Assembly (NCBI GenBank): GCA_032622095.1
Contig: CP136062.1
Span: 163,552,875-163,616,874, forward strand
Length of the DNA: 64,000 nucleotides
Direction: 5' to 3'
DNA from: Siphonodentalium dalli
Lineage: Eukaryota; Mollusca; Scaphopoda; Gadilida; Siphonodentaliidae
Part shown: piece by piece, positions 51,001 to 57,590 of the stretch
How positions within the stretch are numbered: the first letter of the stretch is position 1
How the letters are laid out: every line of letters begins with the position of its first letter
Made by a program: the position numbers and the translations under genes
Notes under the pieces: generated by a model
Databases searched by the model: none
What the model was told of the DNA's origin: nothing
Seen by the model: the letters and a program-made list of their open reading frames with translations, nothing else

Positions 51001-53524
51001 GTGTCGTCTGCTCATGTTTGTCTGGGGCTCTGTATGGGTGAAATTATAAAATGTTAAAGAATACAAGAAAAAATTATTAAAATTGTAAAAAATTGTTAGG
51101 CCAATGCATTCTCTTATATATGCGAGGCGACCTATGGTCGACTCGCATATATAAGAGAATGCATTGGCACAGGGTAAAACAAATCCCGACTTACGACTGG
51201 ATTCGATATGGCGGGTCACATTTAGTATAGAAATGGTTAAAGTTAAGAGGTTGTTAGTGAATTCGATCAATGCTTTATTTTAAAGCCAGTTTAACTGTCA
51301 TCTAAAGCCAGTTTCACATCATAACCTGGTAAGTATATGTATTCCCATTCATCTTCGATGGACACAATAAATAATATATAAATAATAGGTAAATGTGCAA
51401 AATTTATCAAAGTCTATGAAAACATCCTCACTAAGAAGAACATGGAGAAATAGATAATTTTAACTTTACAACTGTTAACTTATATCAGTTTTTGATATAC
51501 AGCGAAATTTCGCATGCTGAATCATTGCTATGTAAACATTACTGTTACAGTGACAGTCATTTAATCAACAAACATCACCGATGATAATTGAAATTCAAAT
51601 GTATTATTCCAAAATACGTTTTGCTGAATATGTTTCAGTGCTCTGGCCTTTTCAGTGGACCTATCCGTCGGTACCGCCCCAATTTCAATTATAGCCAATG
51701 AGCCGATAGCTTAAACCCGGAAGCGATATACGCCTGCCTAGTGATATGAATCGCACCACAAGCGGTGCCCTAACTACCATTGTAAGCCATAGGGAAATTA
51801 CGAACACGAGAGCAAAATATGTCTTAAAAAGCTAAAATGGCGTTGAAATGTACATGGGGAACATGTCCGGTTGACGAACGATATTTATACATGTTTTAGT
51901 TCAGTTTCCTAAATAAAAAAGTAACTAAGACATCTGTTTACGCTGGATTAAACAATGCAAACGACCACACTCGGATAGTGTTATTTAAATTTCAATATTT
52001 ATATATAACAGATTTCAAACTAAAACGTGGAAATAGTAGTCCCGATCGATGATGCGCTATGAATATTAATTGTGCCGCGAGTATGTGTTTTATGTGAAGT
52101 GTTTTTCGTTATAAATGTATGTATACATTTGTTGCTGTTATAACACCGTGGTAATATTGAGTTCAAATGTCTGCTATTCACACTTACCTGTAGGATTTCC
52201 TGCGAACGTTTAACTGAATCCATTTGAGAATCTAAAGCTTCCTCCATATTAATGCGACAATGTACGTGTAAATGAGAATCAACAGATGTTTTCCAAGAGA
52301 ATTACACGAAATTTCAAACATTGCACATGTTTCGCGGTGTATACACGCAACCTTCACCGAACAATTTCACTTTGTGCCATTGTTGCCTCATCATGCTCAT
52401 GGCAACGTGTAACTGACTCCATGATAGTCGGCGTTTTCTTTAATGTACTTTATTGACGGCAAAATAGGATGTGGAATTTTAAAAGGCCATTATTTGATCA
52501 TCCTTTGCATCCGGCCTGATGTCACCGGGGCACATTCAGGACGCTCGTGGTATTATGGTATTCGAGGTATGGGAAACTGATATCGTTATATTTATTTCGA
52601 CAAAAGAGGGATTATAGATTAATTACCACATTACACCTCCGTTTGGTTTATTTCATCAAGGTGTGAACCATTAGCATAGCTTCGATATTCAATTTGCTAT
52701 TTGATATTGAAGTTTCATAATGGCTTCATTTACACAGTTTGATTCAACGTAAACATATATCTTTGTTGGTTATCGGAAGTGGCCTAACAATCACACCTGG
52801 TTTTTTGTTTAAAAACTGGTTCTATTTTTGTTTATATCTAACGACAGTCACTTTTACAAGATGCATATATACACACAAAGGTATCTTGAAAATCGTGATA
52901 TTCAGAAAGAAGCTATATTATCGTGTTACATGGCGTTTAACAACAGAGTCCTTTCTTATCGGAAGCCATTTTAGCACTGAAGAGATAGCGAAATTGAGAT
53001 GGCTTGTGGTGCGTAGTAACAGTAACCATGCAGTCTACTGATGGGCGGGACGTACGGATAGGTCCATTGTATACCTTCAAGTTATATGATCAAACTGAGA
53101 CCAACGGTTAGTGGATAAAATGACTTGCGCTCTAACAGTAATCTTTACATATATACTATTGTTTCAATGTGTGAAATGTCTTTATCCAATAATTGATAAT
53201 GAACATACCAAAGTCATTCTATTTAACTTTTTTTTTCTTGGTGATTATGGTTTATTAATATTATTTTTCACTTTTTCCCACCGCGAAGACTGTGTATTGC
53301 TTTAAAGTTCTAACATCGCCTTTTCAAAGGCGCTGTCACTGGAAACGTTTCTGTGGAGAGTAATTGTAGATTTACTAACTTTTTGATCGGCTTATCCTCT
53401 GGGATTGGTTCGACGTCCTTTGTTGTCGTTTTGTTGAGATAGGTTTTCAGTTTCTCTGCTCTTTGGAGATACTCCTGACATTTCAGTCGAATGCTATCTT
53501 TTGTTTTCTCTGTCGGTGCTTCGT
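32964..53524 (-). CDS. VPS4: VPS4-type AAA ATPase, ten exons, 5' end outside the window
   Basis: VPS4 is a cytosolic AAA ATPase that takes apart ESCRT-III filaments at endosomes, the midbody and other membranes. Ten minus-strand exons (53524-53380, 50455-50391, 49911-49792, 47166-47129, 44700-44582, 42390-42160, 41071-40940, 37318-37231, 36047-35907, 33068-32964) total 1,184 nt and join in frame to give 393 residues and a stop. Order: third MIT helix, linker, AAA large domain with Walker A (PPGTGKS), pore loop (KWVGESE), Walker B (IIFIDE), sensor 1 (GATN) and arginine pair (RRRF), small domain with YSGAD, beta domain (TPCSPGD) and the C-terminal helix ending DFGQDGS. Human VPS4 proteins are about 440 residues, so roughly 45 N-terminal residues are missing here. 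The sequence is more divergent than animal VPS4 usually is and may be a paralogue. All catalytic motifs are intact. Confidence 0.95.
33436..33685. repeat. Nested inverted-repeat element in VPS4 intron
   Basis: Outer arms CCTTGAAATAG and GTCTGTCATTTGC pair with the right end. Inside, the block CAGAATGAGGTCCCCAGAGG appears four times in alternating orientation, and GCTACCCCGCATAGCGGGCT twice in opposite orientations, so each half is also a hairpin. Non-coding. Confidence 0.85.
33960..34030. repeat. Tandem palindromes of GAGATATCTCC type
   Basis: TTTGGAGATATCTCCAAATA and related units TTTAGAGATATCTTCAAATC occur in direct succession; each is self-complementary. Non-coding, in a VPS4 intron. Confidence 0.7.
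34651..34737. repeat. Inverted-repeat hairpin in VPS4 intron
   Basis: GTTAGAGCACAAGAATTGTT plus CTTTACCAGAAT pairs with ATTCTGGTAAAG plus AACAATTAGCGTGCTCTGAC; arms of about 32 bp with a 23-bp loop. Confidence 0.75.
35531..35630. repeat. Inverted-repeat hairpin in VPS4 intron
   Basis: TGGTAATTATAAGGGAAATG on the left has an inverted partner CATTTCCATTATAATTACCA on the right; outer parts (GAACGATG/CATCGTTC) also pair. Loop TTTGGGCTCGAGTCGTAAAC. Confidence 0.75.
35907..36047 (-). CDS. VPS4: VPS4 exon: beta domain
   Basis: Encodes [30 protein letters not shown] and [11 protein letters not shown]. The TPCSPGD..MTW block is specific to the VPS4 beta domain, which binds the cofactor Vta1/LIP5. 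Acceptor TTTTTGCAG, donor GTAAGA. Confidence 0.96.
37046..37184. mobile_element. TTAA-flanked palindromic MITE, short copy
   Basis: Bounded by TTAACCCTTTCATGGC and TCATCGAAGGGTTAA, with one copy of the GCATATATAAGAGAATGCA hairpin inside. It lies 47 bp from the 3' end of the small-domain exon of VPS4, in the intron downstream on the gene strand. Confidence 0.75.
37231..37318 (-). CDS. VPS4: VPS4 exon: small AAA domain
   Basis: Encodes [17 protein letters not shown] and [11 protein letters not shown], the VPS4 small-domain helices with the sensor-2 region. Acceptor TTGTTGCAG, donor GTACAT (the weakest donor of the set). Confidence 0.95.
38448..38740 (+). repeat. TTCCGAAGG repeat family, copy in VPS4 intron
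   Basis: Four or five degenerate ATTCCGAAGGTTC units at 38455-38515, then AGGTTAATTCTATATTTTAA and the TTGTTTTGTTTTCG segment shared, inverted, with 5460-5690. Non-coding. Confidence 0.65.
38940..39275 (+). repeat. TTCCGAAGG repeat family, second copy in VPS4 intron
   Basis: Seven or so ATTCCGAAGGTTC units at 38948-39065, followed by the same downstream segment (AGGTTAATTCTATATTCTAA, TTTAATGTCATTACG, CACACAATTGCTATGTT) found inverted in 5450-5690. Confidence 0.7.
39465..39620 (+). mobile_element. Partial copy of the TTAAAGGCCCACTTAA element
   Basis: TTAAAGGCCCACTTAATTTT and the following 120 bp match, diverged, the inverted right end of the element at 49237-49717. No second terminus was found, so this is probably truncated. 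Confidence 0.55.
39680..40195 (+). repeat. 130-bp tandem repeat, four copies
   Basis: The landmark ATACCTAnGG recurs at 39691, 39821, 39951 and 40081, an exact 130-bp period. Each unit contains GGACGGGTCAAATC, CTGACCTTGACCTT and GGTCAANTNGG, that is, several AGGTCA half-sites, one in the form TCAAGGTCA on the minus strand in the best units. Non-coding, in the VPS4 intron. Confidence 0.9.
40836..40901. repeat. (CT)n and (TGTC)n microsatellite
   Basis: CTCTCTCTC-type tract followed by CTGTCTGTCTGTCTGTCTG, 40 bp downstream (on the gene strand) of the VPS4 exon at 40940-41071. Confidence 0.9.
40940..41071 (-). CDS. VPS4: VPS4 exon: end of large AAA domain
   Basis: Begins [11 protein letters not shown], a VPS4 hallmark, then a helical segment ending ELGQAAEG. 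Acceptor AATTACAG, donor GTAAGG. Less similar to other VPS4 proteins after the LPE motif ([17 protein letters not shown]). Confidence 0.95.
41627..42065 (-). repeat. Interspersed repeat family C, copy 2
   Basis: Inverted relative to 27976-28364. Left border TTAAAGATGCATTATCCG, then CCAAAGAAATAG, GTTGATAAATAAC and TTGTTGCAATAAATCGATTC reversed. The AGATGCAT end next to TTAA suggests a DNA element with TTAA targets; the other end is not clear. Confidence 0.7.
42160..42390 (-). CDS. VPS4: VPS4 exon: Walker B and sensor 1
   Basis: The largest exon, 231 nt. Contains [10 protein letters not shown] (Walker B with the catalytic Glu), [23 protein letters not shown] (sensor 1) and the AIRRR arginines, finishing within the last Arg codon. 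Donor GTTAGT, acceptor TCTGTAG. Confidence 0.97.
43046..43122. repeat. Near-perfect 37-bp hairpin with 3-base loop
   Basis: CACGTTTTAATATTGACCAG through GCGCACG pairs with the right arm over 37 bp; the only non-Watson-Crick position would be a G-T (G-U in RNA) pair. It lies in a VPS4 intron. Flanking bases do not show a target duplication. Confidence 0.85.
44582..44700 (-). CDS. VPS4: VPS4 exon: Walker A and pore loop; GC donor
   Basis: Starts [12 protein letters not shown] (ATP-binding P-loop) and reaches SKWVGESER, whose aromatic residue lines the substrate pore. The downstream donor is AAAG|GCAAGT, the usual context of a GC-AG intron; no GT within a few bases keeps the frame. Confidence 0.95.
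44730..44977. mobile_element. TTAA-type palindromic MITE, diverged copy
   Basis: Left end TTAACCATTTCATGACTGGAG; right end CTCCTGTCACGAAAGGGTGAA, with one TTAA changed to TGAA. Two copies of the CTTATATATGC..CTCGCATATATAAGAG hairpin lie inside, both with point changes. It starts 28 bp upstream (on the gene strand) of the Walker A exon acceptor. Confidence 0.75.
45160..45300. repeat. AT-rich tandem repeat
   Basis: Units of TACAATGTATTATTATGTATT repeated six to seven times with length variation. Frames rich in Cys-Ile-Ile are repeat translations. Confidence 0.85.
45536..47005 (-). repeat. Three tandem copies of a 490-bp unit derived from a LINE 3' end
   Basis: ATGTCTAGCTATATG occurs at 45541, 46031 and 46521, an exact 490-bp period, and the copies are nearly identical. 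On the minus strand each unit encodes [20 protein letters not shown] and about 55 more residues, the Cys/His C-terminal tail of a non-LTR retrotransposon ORF2, ending DKRSE then Stop. The first unit is slightly different at its left border. In a VPS4 intron. Confidence 0.92.
47129..47166 (-). CDS. VPS4: VPS4 micro-exon before Walker A
   Basis: Only 38 nt, encoding [13 protein letters not shown]. It keeps the frame between flanking exons; acceptor TTTTTTTTCAG and donor GTAAGA are strong. The Walker A loop is split by the next intron right after this glycine. Confidence 0.93.
47490..47655 (+). repeat. ~150-bp direct repeat, copy 1 of 2
   Basis: GGCAGAGGTC, CTGGACTATAT, AATAAGAAACAAAAGGTGTG and TTTTGATAGAATG are found again at 48687-48838 in the same order and orientation with few changes. 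The two copies flank the region 47656-48686. Could be LTR-like or a local duplication. Confidence 0.75.
47675..48230 (+). repeat. Diverged ~160-bp tandem repeats
   Basis: Starting points GTGGGTAGAATTCGCCATAA, ATGGGTGGAGTTGTCTGGAC, GGTGCGTAGTTGTCGTGACA and ATGGGTGGAGTTATGATAGA occur about 150-165 bp apart, each followed by AATAncGCnC and GCCATnTTCGATTTG-type sequence. Non-coding. Confidence 0.6.
48687..48838 (+). repeat. ~150-bp direct repeat, copy 2 of 2
   Basis: Second copy of the 47490-47655 sequence (GGTGTGTGTACTTTACCAAA, TTGATAGAATGGTGG). See there. Confidence 0.75.
49237..49717. mobile_element. TTAA-flanked TIR element AGGCCCACTTAATTT
   Basis: TTAAAGGCCCACTTAA at the left and TTAAATGGGCCTTTAA at the right give TIRs of about 20 bp bounded by TTAA. 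The middle (about 49424-49488) is a near-perfect palindrome TTTTCAATGGAAATGGAATA with its inverse. The interior around 49330 and 49600 also mirrors (CATTTGAAA/TTTCAAATG). No ORF. It ends 75 bp before the VPS4 exon donor at 49791. Confidence 0.75.
49792..49911 (-). CDS. VPS4: VPS4 exon: start of AAA domain
   Basis: Encodes [20 protein letters not shown] and [15 protein letters not shown], the conserved entry of the VPS4 AAA domain. Acceptor ATCTGCAG, donor GTAAGA, phases agree with both neighbours. Confidence 0.95.
50045..50378 (+). repeat. Interspersed repeat family C, copy 3
   Basis: Same order of landmarks as 27976-28364 (TTTATCAACATTTTGTTCA, CATCTTCATCCGCAATTTGG, CCCCGAAGCCAAAGAAATAG) and the ATGCATCTTTAA end. 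That end is only 12 bp from the donor of the VPS4 linker exon. Confidence 0.75.
50391..50455 (-). CDS. VPS4: VPS4 exon: linker
   Basis: Short hydrophilic linker exon ([20 protein letters not shown]) between MIT and AAA domains; the GMKSQLSG part aligns with the KKLQNQLQG-type linker end of other VPS4 proteins. Acceptor TAATTATAG, donor GTAAGA. A TTAA-ended repeat finishes only 12 bases beyond the donor. Confidence 0.85.
50532..51240. mobile_element. TTAA-flanked palindromic MITE, 709-bp copy
   Basis: Ends TTAACCCTTTCTTTACTAAA and TTTAGTATAGAAATGGTTAA (inverted, imperfect). Further in, TGTGACCCGCCATATC and TCCAGTCGTAAGTCGGGAT have inverted partners at 51180-51222. Two copies of the GCATTCTCTTATATATGCGA hairpin sit at about 50815-50882 and 51102-51170. 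The centre is unique AT-rich DNA with a short GGGAGCCCCACA/TGTCTGGGGCTC mirrored part. Largest of the four copies, no transposase. Confidence 0.85.
51241..52187. other. VPS4 intron, nothing recognised
   Basis: No exon, RNA or repeat with supported borders seen. Confidence 0.35.
52188..52247 (-). other. Possible start exon (20 codons) with strong donor
   Basis: On the minus strand an ATG opens a short hydrophilic frame, [20 protein letters not shown], that stops exactly at CAG|GTAAGTG, an ideal donor. It lies inside the first VPS4 intron visible here. Joining it to the VPS4 linker exon hits a stop after 12 codons, so it is not an alternative VPS4 start. It may be the first exon of a nested gene or chance; no family is recognised. 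Confidence 0.25.
52250..53379. other. VPS4 intron, nothing else recognised
   Basis: AT-rich sequence with short frames only. No repeat family in common with the rest of the window was noticed. Confidence 0.35.
53380..53524 (-). CDS. VPS4: VPS4 exon: end of MIT domain
   Basis: Encodes the last MIT helix ([20 protein letters not shown]), which helps bind ESCRT-III tails, and the start of a Pro/Lys-rich linker. Acceptor is TCTTGCAG and donor GTTAGT. It begins and ends in split codons, and the two bases left at its end match the one base needed at the start of the next exon. It is the first exon found; the preceding MIT helices are not in the window. Confidence 0.9.
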
Positions 53525-53561
53525 CTGCAAGACATATTGGAATATATCTATATCTATATAT

Positions 53562-53856
53562 ATTTTTTATTTTATTTTTTTGTACGGAACAATCATTAAT
53601 TAGAGTCGGCTCCCGATCCGACGGTGTGTCCAGCGACGTATCATCCCTGGCCATGAGATTACGAGAAGAGCGGAGGTACGAAATTCGCCAAAACGATCGT
53701 GGCATCGATGGTTGATTCGTAATGCATATGGTACTGGGAATGCAGATGGCGACATAAATTGCGGCCAATATCATGTCGGATTAGAACCATCGACCGTATC
53801 GCAGATGTAGTTCAGCGGTCGGCCCACTATATAACCAACTGAGCTATCCGCTCCCC
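53562..53856 (-). mobile_element. tRNA-derived SINE
   Basis: On the minus strand the head starts GGGGAGCGGATAGCTCAGTT. A box TAGCTCAGTTGG (53835-53846) and B box GGTTCTAATCC (53778-53788) fit the RNA polymerase III promoter consensus at a tRNA-like spacing. About 190 bp of body follow, ending in an A-rich tail (53562-53581). The tail ends about 37 nt before the acceptor of the VPS4 MIT exon, with the SINE in the gene's sense orientation. Target duplications were not identified. Confidence 0.85.
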
Positions 53857-53965
53857 TATAGACAAGCCGGTGGTCGGCCTAGCTCATCCGTCGCTAATGC
53901 ATGCCGATTGGATATCTGAAGGTTTAAACTCCAAATCACGAATGTAGAAAAGCTCCATGTGAAGT

Positions 53966-54586
53966 TGTTATGGTTCGTTTCGGTATATGTAACCGGAACA
54001 AGGATGCCGTGCTTTAAAGGTGTACGAAGTAAAATAGATGTTACAGTGAAGTAATTATTTCCCATAGGCCTCAGTGTTAACATATAATGGCCTGCAGTCC
54101 TGACAATCCATGAATTGTGATAAATGAGTACATGATCACCAGGATTGGCATCTGCACAAAGTTTCTGCATGAAAAAATCATATCGCCAGGCATGGAATGT
54201 ACCTTTAAATTTGGGATTTATAATCTAGAGTCAGAATTGCATGAAAAAAATATTGACATTTTTTACCTCACACCAAAAAAATTAAATCTAGGAACCACGT
54301 GCTTTACAATGTGCCAATGTTTTGTTGGAGTCTGAAATTTCGAGAGGAGTGATTGCATGTATTTTATATGTTTAAATATCGAAACTACTATTAACCAACC
54401 AGAGCCCAGAATTTTTGTCCAAAATCCGTTGGAGGGCGCTACCAATCGAATTACTTCACTGTAACCTAGAAGAAATGTGCGCTTCGTAATTTCGCATAAA
54501 TAATGCTTGAATGATATATCCAGAATAAACACATCGATTGTTTATGAACAGTAATGTCTTGTCCATCCATTGAGGCATATAACATA
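53966..54586 (+). repeat. 5' LTR of Gypsy element 2, split by a MITE
   Basis: Matches the 3' LTR in two pieces, 53966-54036 and 54467-54586, with several substitutions between the LTRs (for example GTATATG/GTATCTG, GGATGCC/GGATTCC). The break is the MITE at 54037-54466. Confidence 0.9.
54037..54466. mobile_element. 430-bp MITE inside the 5' LTR
   Basis: Terminal inverted repeats GTTACAGTGAAGTAATT and AATTACTTCACTGTAAC. The flanks are AAAATAG before and TAGAAG after, while the uninterrupted 3' LTR reads AAAATAGAAG, so TA or TAG was duplicated. TA would fit Tc1/mariner, a 3-bp duplication would fit PIF/Harbinger. No transposase. The only frames are antisense and partly LTR. Confidence 0.85.
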
Positions 54587-54652
54587 TTGGCGACGAGTCA
54601 TACGAATCCATAAATTTCGTTTAATTCTGATCGATACCTCGAATTTCGAAAC

Positions 54653-55280
54653 ATGATTGACTGCGGTAACAGTGCGGCAACTTCAACGGTTACAACATCC
54701 ATAGCCAATTTAAGTCCGCCTTCGCCCTTTCTACACAGACCAGGTCGACCCTCAATTTCATGGGAACAATGGATTTCTATGTTCAGTAACTTTTTTCTTG
54801 CTTCTGGGGCAGATCAGTGTAACCCCGAGCGCCAAAAGGCCATTCTTCTTCATTCCCTGGGTGCTGAGGGGCAACGCATTTACTATACTCTGCCTGAACT
54901 GGACATGAATGATGCTAATGCTAGTGTATATGACCGTACGGTTGCGTCATTAGCTGCACATATCTCACGACCAGCAATAACGTTACAGATTTCGGCAACG
55001 TGCACAGTTACCACATGAAACAATTCTAGAATATGTGGCTTCGCTTCGAAGTTTAATCGCGACATGTGACTTTAAGACTATGTCTGATGAAATGCTGCGA
55101 GATCAGATAATTGAAAAAACAAGCATCCCACAAATTCGAGAACGCCTTCTATTAGAACCTGACCTCGATTTGAAAAAAACCGCTTGTCATTGGAAAACAA
55201 ATGGAACAAGTGCACCGCTGGGCGGAGGTAACGCCCCCGACTGTACAATCAGAGAGGATTTTTCTTATTTTTGTGCAAAT
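54653..55280 (+). pseudogene. Gypsy element 2: Gag, first part
   Basis: A capsid-type frame from 54653 (ISWEQWISMFSNFF, ILLHSLGAEGQRIYYTL) breaks near 54980-55020 and resumes in another frame from about 55035 (LRSLIATCDF, MLRDQIIEKT, RERLLLEPDLDL). Another shift near 55180 puts the next Gag helix out of frame. The Gag sequence then stops being recognisable where repeat DNA was inserted. Confidence 0.8.
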
Positions 55281-55289
55281 GCTTATTAA

Positions 55290-55850
55290 ATGGCACTTTG
55301 TAAAGTTATGTTATTCATGAGTAAACAATCCAAAATCAAGTTATCATCTGGAAACCAAAAAAAGTAGCAGAAAACCTGAATTTTCTAAGTCCAAAAAGGG
55401 GCGTAACTCTGGAAAAAATGGGCGGACGAAACCACGGCTATGGGGAAATCTTGTCTCCCCGACTGGTCTATTAGCATACCGTAGGTCAACTGAATTGAGT
55501 TAGCGAAACCAAAGTTATGAGTTGAAACGTTCGTACGGGTCGACAATTTTCTAAGTCCAAAAAGGGGCGTAACTCTGGAAAAAATGGGCGGACGAAACCG
55601 CAGTTATGGGGAAATCTTGTCCCCCCCGGCTGGTCTATTAGCATACCAAAGATCAACTGAATTGAGTTAGCGAAACCAAAGTTATGAGTTGAAACGTTCG
55701 TACGGACGGAAGGACGGACGGACGGAAGGACGGACGGAAGGACGAACGGAAGGACGGACGGACGGAAGGACGGACGGACGGAGGGCTCCACTATATACCC
55801 CCAAATCTCCATCGGAGATCGGGGGCATAACAAGCAATGAAAGAGGCTCA
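55290..55850. repeat. Insert in Gag: ~166-bp duplicated unit plus (GGAC)-type minisatellite
   Basis: TTTTCTAAGTCCAAAAAGGG occurs at 55381 and 55547 (166 bp apart) with nearly identical following sequence. It is followed by GGACGGACGGAAGGACGGAC-type repeats (55700-55785) and then a hairpin, ACCCCCAAATCTCC with GGAGATCGGGGG. The DGRTEGRT-type frame on either strand is a repeat translation. Likely a separate non-autonomous element inserted in Gag; its borders are not exact. Confidence 0.75.
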
Positions 55851-56180
55851 TTCTCTTCATCAGGCCACAACGCCAAGTGTAAATTTGGTAAATGAACAGT
55901 TCAACCAACCACGGAAAAAGACAAAAAAAACCCTCGTGTTTCCGATGTGCGGGACCTCATTTGGCAAATGATCCAAATTGTAAAGCTAGACACGAAACGT
56001 GTACGGCGTGTATGAGAGTTGGGCATCGGAGCATTGTCTGTAATGCAAACAATGTGAAAAATATTCAATTGAAACAACCGATAGATAAAGCGGAAGAACC
56101 AAATGTGTATGTACTCTCTGTCATGAGGGCTGAGTTCAAGCCGGATGGAATTTATTTCATGGTTGAGATTCTGGGCTAAG
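55851..56180 (+). pseudogene. Gypsy element 2: Gag zinc knuckles and start of protease linker
   Basis: Contains two successive knuckles: CFRCAGPHLANDPNC and CTACMRVGHRSIVC, the latter with canonical Cys-x2-Cys-x4-His-x4-Cys spacing. Stop at 56177-56179 directly before the protease. Confidence 0.85.
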
Positions 56181-56900
56181 AGATTCAATTACTAGTTGAC
56201 TCTGGTTCGGCTGTATCAATAATAACAGACAGACTCTTGCAACAACACTTCGCATCTGAAAATTTGAAACCAACAACAGTGAAATTGACATCATATTCTG
56301 GTGACTGCATTAATGTGAAAGGTGTAATGTCAGGAGCAGTTTCACATGGCAATGAAATGCACACAATTGAGTTTTATGTGGTAAAATCAGGTATTCCACT
56401 TCTGGGGCTGGATGCAATTCGTCGCTTGAAATTTTGTCCAATTGAACCAGCTCTTATGTGCAACATGACAACTGAAATAACTGAAGAAAAGATACATGTA
56501 AGTCCCCTGCCACCTAGCTTCCAAACACAATTTCAGCGGGATTATGGAGAGCTGTTTTCATCGGAACCGTCACAGATAACAAAATTCTGCCATTCTGTGA
56601 AGTTACAGGATGGTGCTAAACCAGTGCAACAAAAGCTCAGACCATTACCATTTTCAGTGCGGGAACAAGTTTCGGAGGTTCTGCGCGCTAAATGCATGGG
56701 GCACGGTTCTTTACTCGGTTGGATATGTCTCATGCGTTTAATCAGTTGGACTTGCATCAAGACAGTCGCTATCTAACGACATTTATCAGCCATGATGGAC
56801 TCTTTCGCTTCCGTAGAGCATGCTTTGGTTTAGCTAGTATTCCAGCTGCGTTCTCTCGCATGATGTCAATTATTCTTCGTGACCTCAGTGGTGTGGTGTA
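56180..56900 (+). pseudogene. Gypsy element 2: protease and RT N-terminus
   Basis: Protease motif VDSGSAVSII near 56197. The frame continues to the RT entry (KPVQQKLRPLPFSVREQVSE) and then loses about 40 residues of sequence before a shift at about 56690 to the RT core (RLDMSHAFNQLDL, CFGLASIPAAFSRMM). The missing part between VLRA and ARFFTRLD suggests a deletion in RT. Confidence 0.85.
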
Positions 56901-57590
56901 GTACATGGACAATCTAGTGGCCTATGGTAGGAACCAAATGGATCATGATCAAAATTTGAAAGCTCTTCTCGCGAAGCTCCTTGAGTACAACATCAAGTTG
57001 AATGACAAATGTGAATACAACATTACTCATTAAAATTTCTTGGGCAGGTTATTTCGGAAGCTGGTATCTTCCCTGATCCAGAACATGTGGAAGCCATACT
57101 GCATACATATCCACCAAAGGACAATACGTCATTACAGTCTTTCCTAGGACTTGCGGGTTATTACTCTAAGTTTCTTTACGACGTAGAGAATCTGCGGAAA
57201 CTTCTCCGAAAAGATGTTCCATACATCTGGTCACATGCAGGAACAACAAAGCAGTTTTGATGACATTCGTAATGCAATAAAAAACTGTGATGGATTGTGA
57301 ATGTTCGACCCCAGCTTGTCAATAACGGTAACAGCTGATGCATCAGGTTATGCTTTGTGTGCTCTATTGACCCAAATACGTGATGGAAAAGAGTACACAA
57401 TTGCTTTCGTATCCCGATCGTTAACGGAAAACGAGCGGAAATATTCAGTCCGGGAAAAGGAGGCATTAGCTTGTGTATGGGCATGCGAACGATAGCGTAC
57501 ATTCTTATGGGGTCGTGCATTCGAACTTCGTACGGATCACCAAAGCCTCCGAACACTTCTTTCAACATCAGGTTCAGGAAGACAACCTAT
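56901..57590 (+). pseudogene. Gypsy element 2: RT palm, thumb and RNase H
   Basis: A TAG (56899-56901) precedes YMDN, where the catalytic box normally reads Y-x-D-D, so the second Asp is Asn. Further stops or shifts lie near 57032, 57250 and 57297. RNase H retains TADASG, FVSRSLTENE and REKEALACVWAC, broken by TAG at 57493-57495, then LRTDHQSL. Not functional. Confidence 0.85.

Noticed and set aside
53778-53856. Functional tRNA gene on the minus strand
   Set aside because: A and B boxes are good, but the acceptor stem does not close and a 190-bp body with A-rich tail follows, as in a SINE.
55682-55908. ORFs with DGRTEGRT or SVRPSVRP repeats
   Set aside because: They are translations of the GGAC-type minisatellite in both directions.
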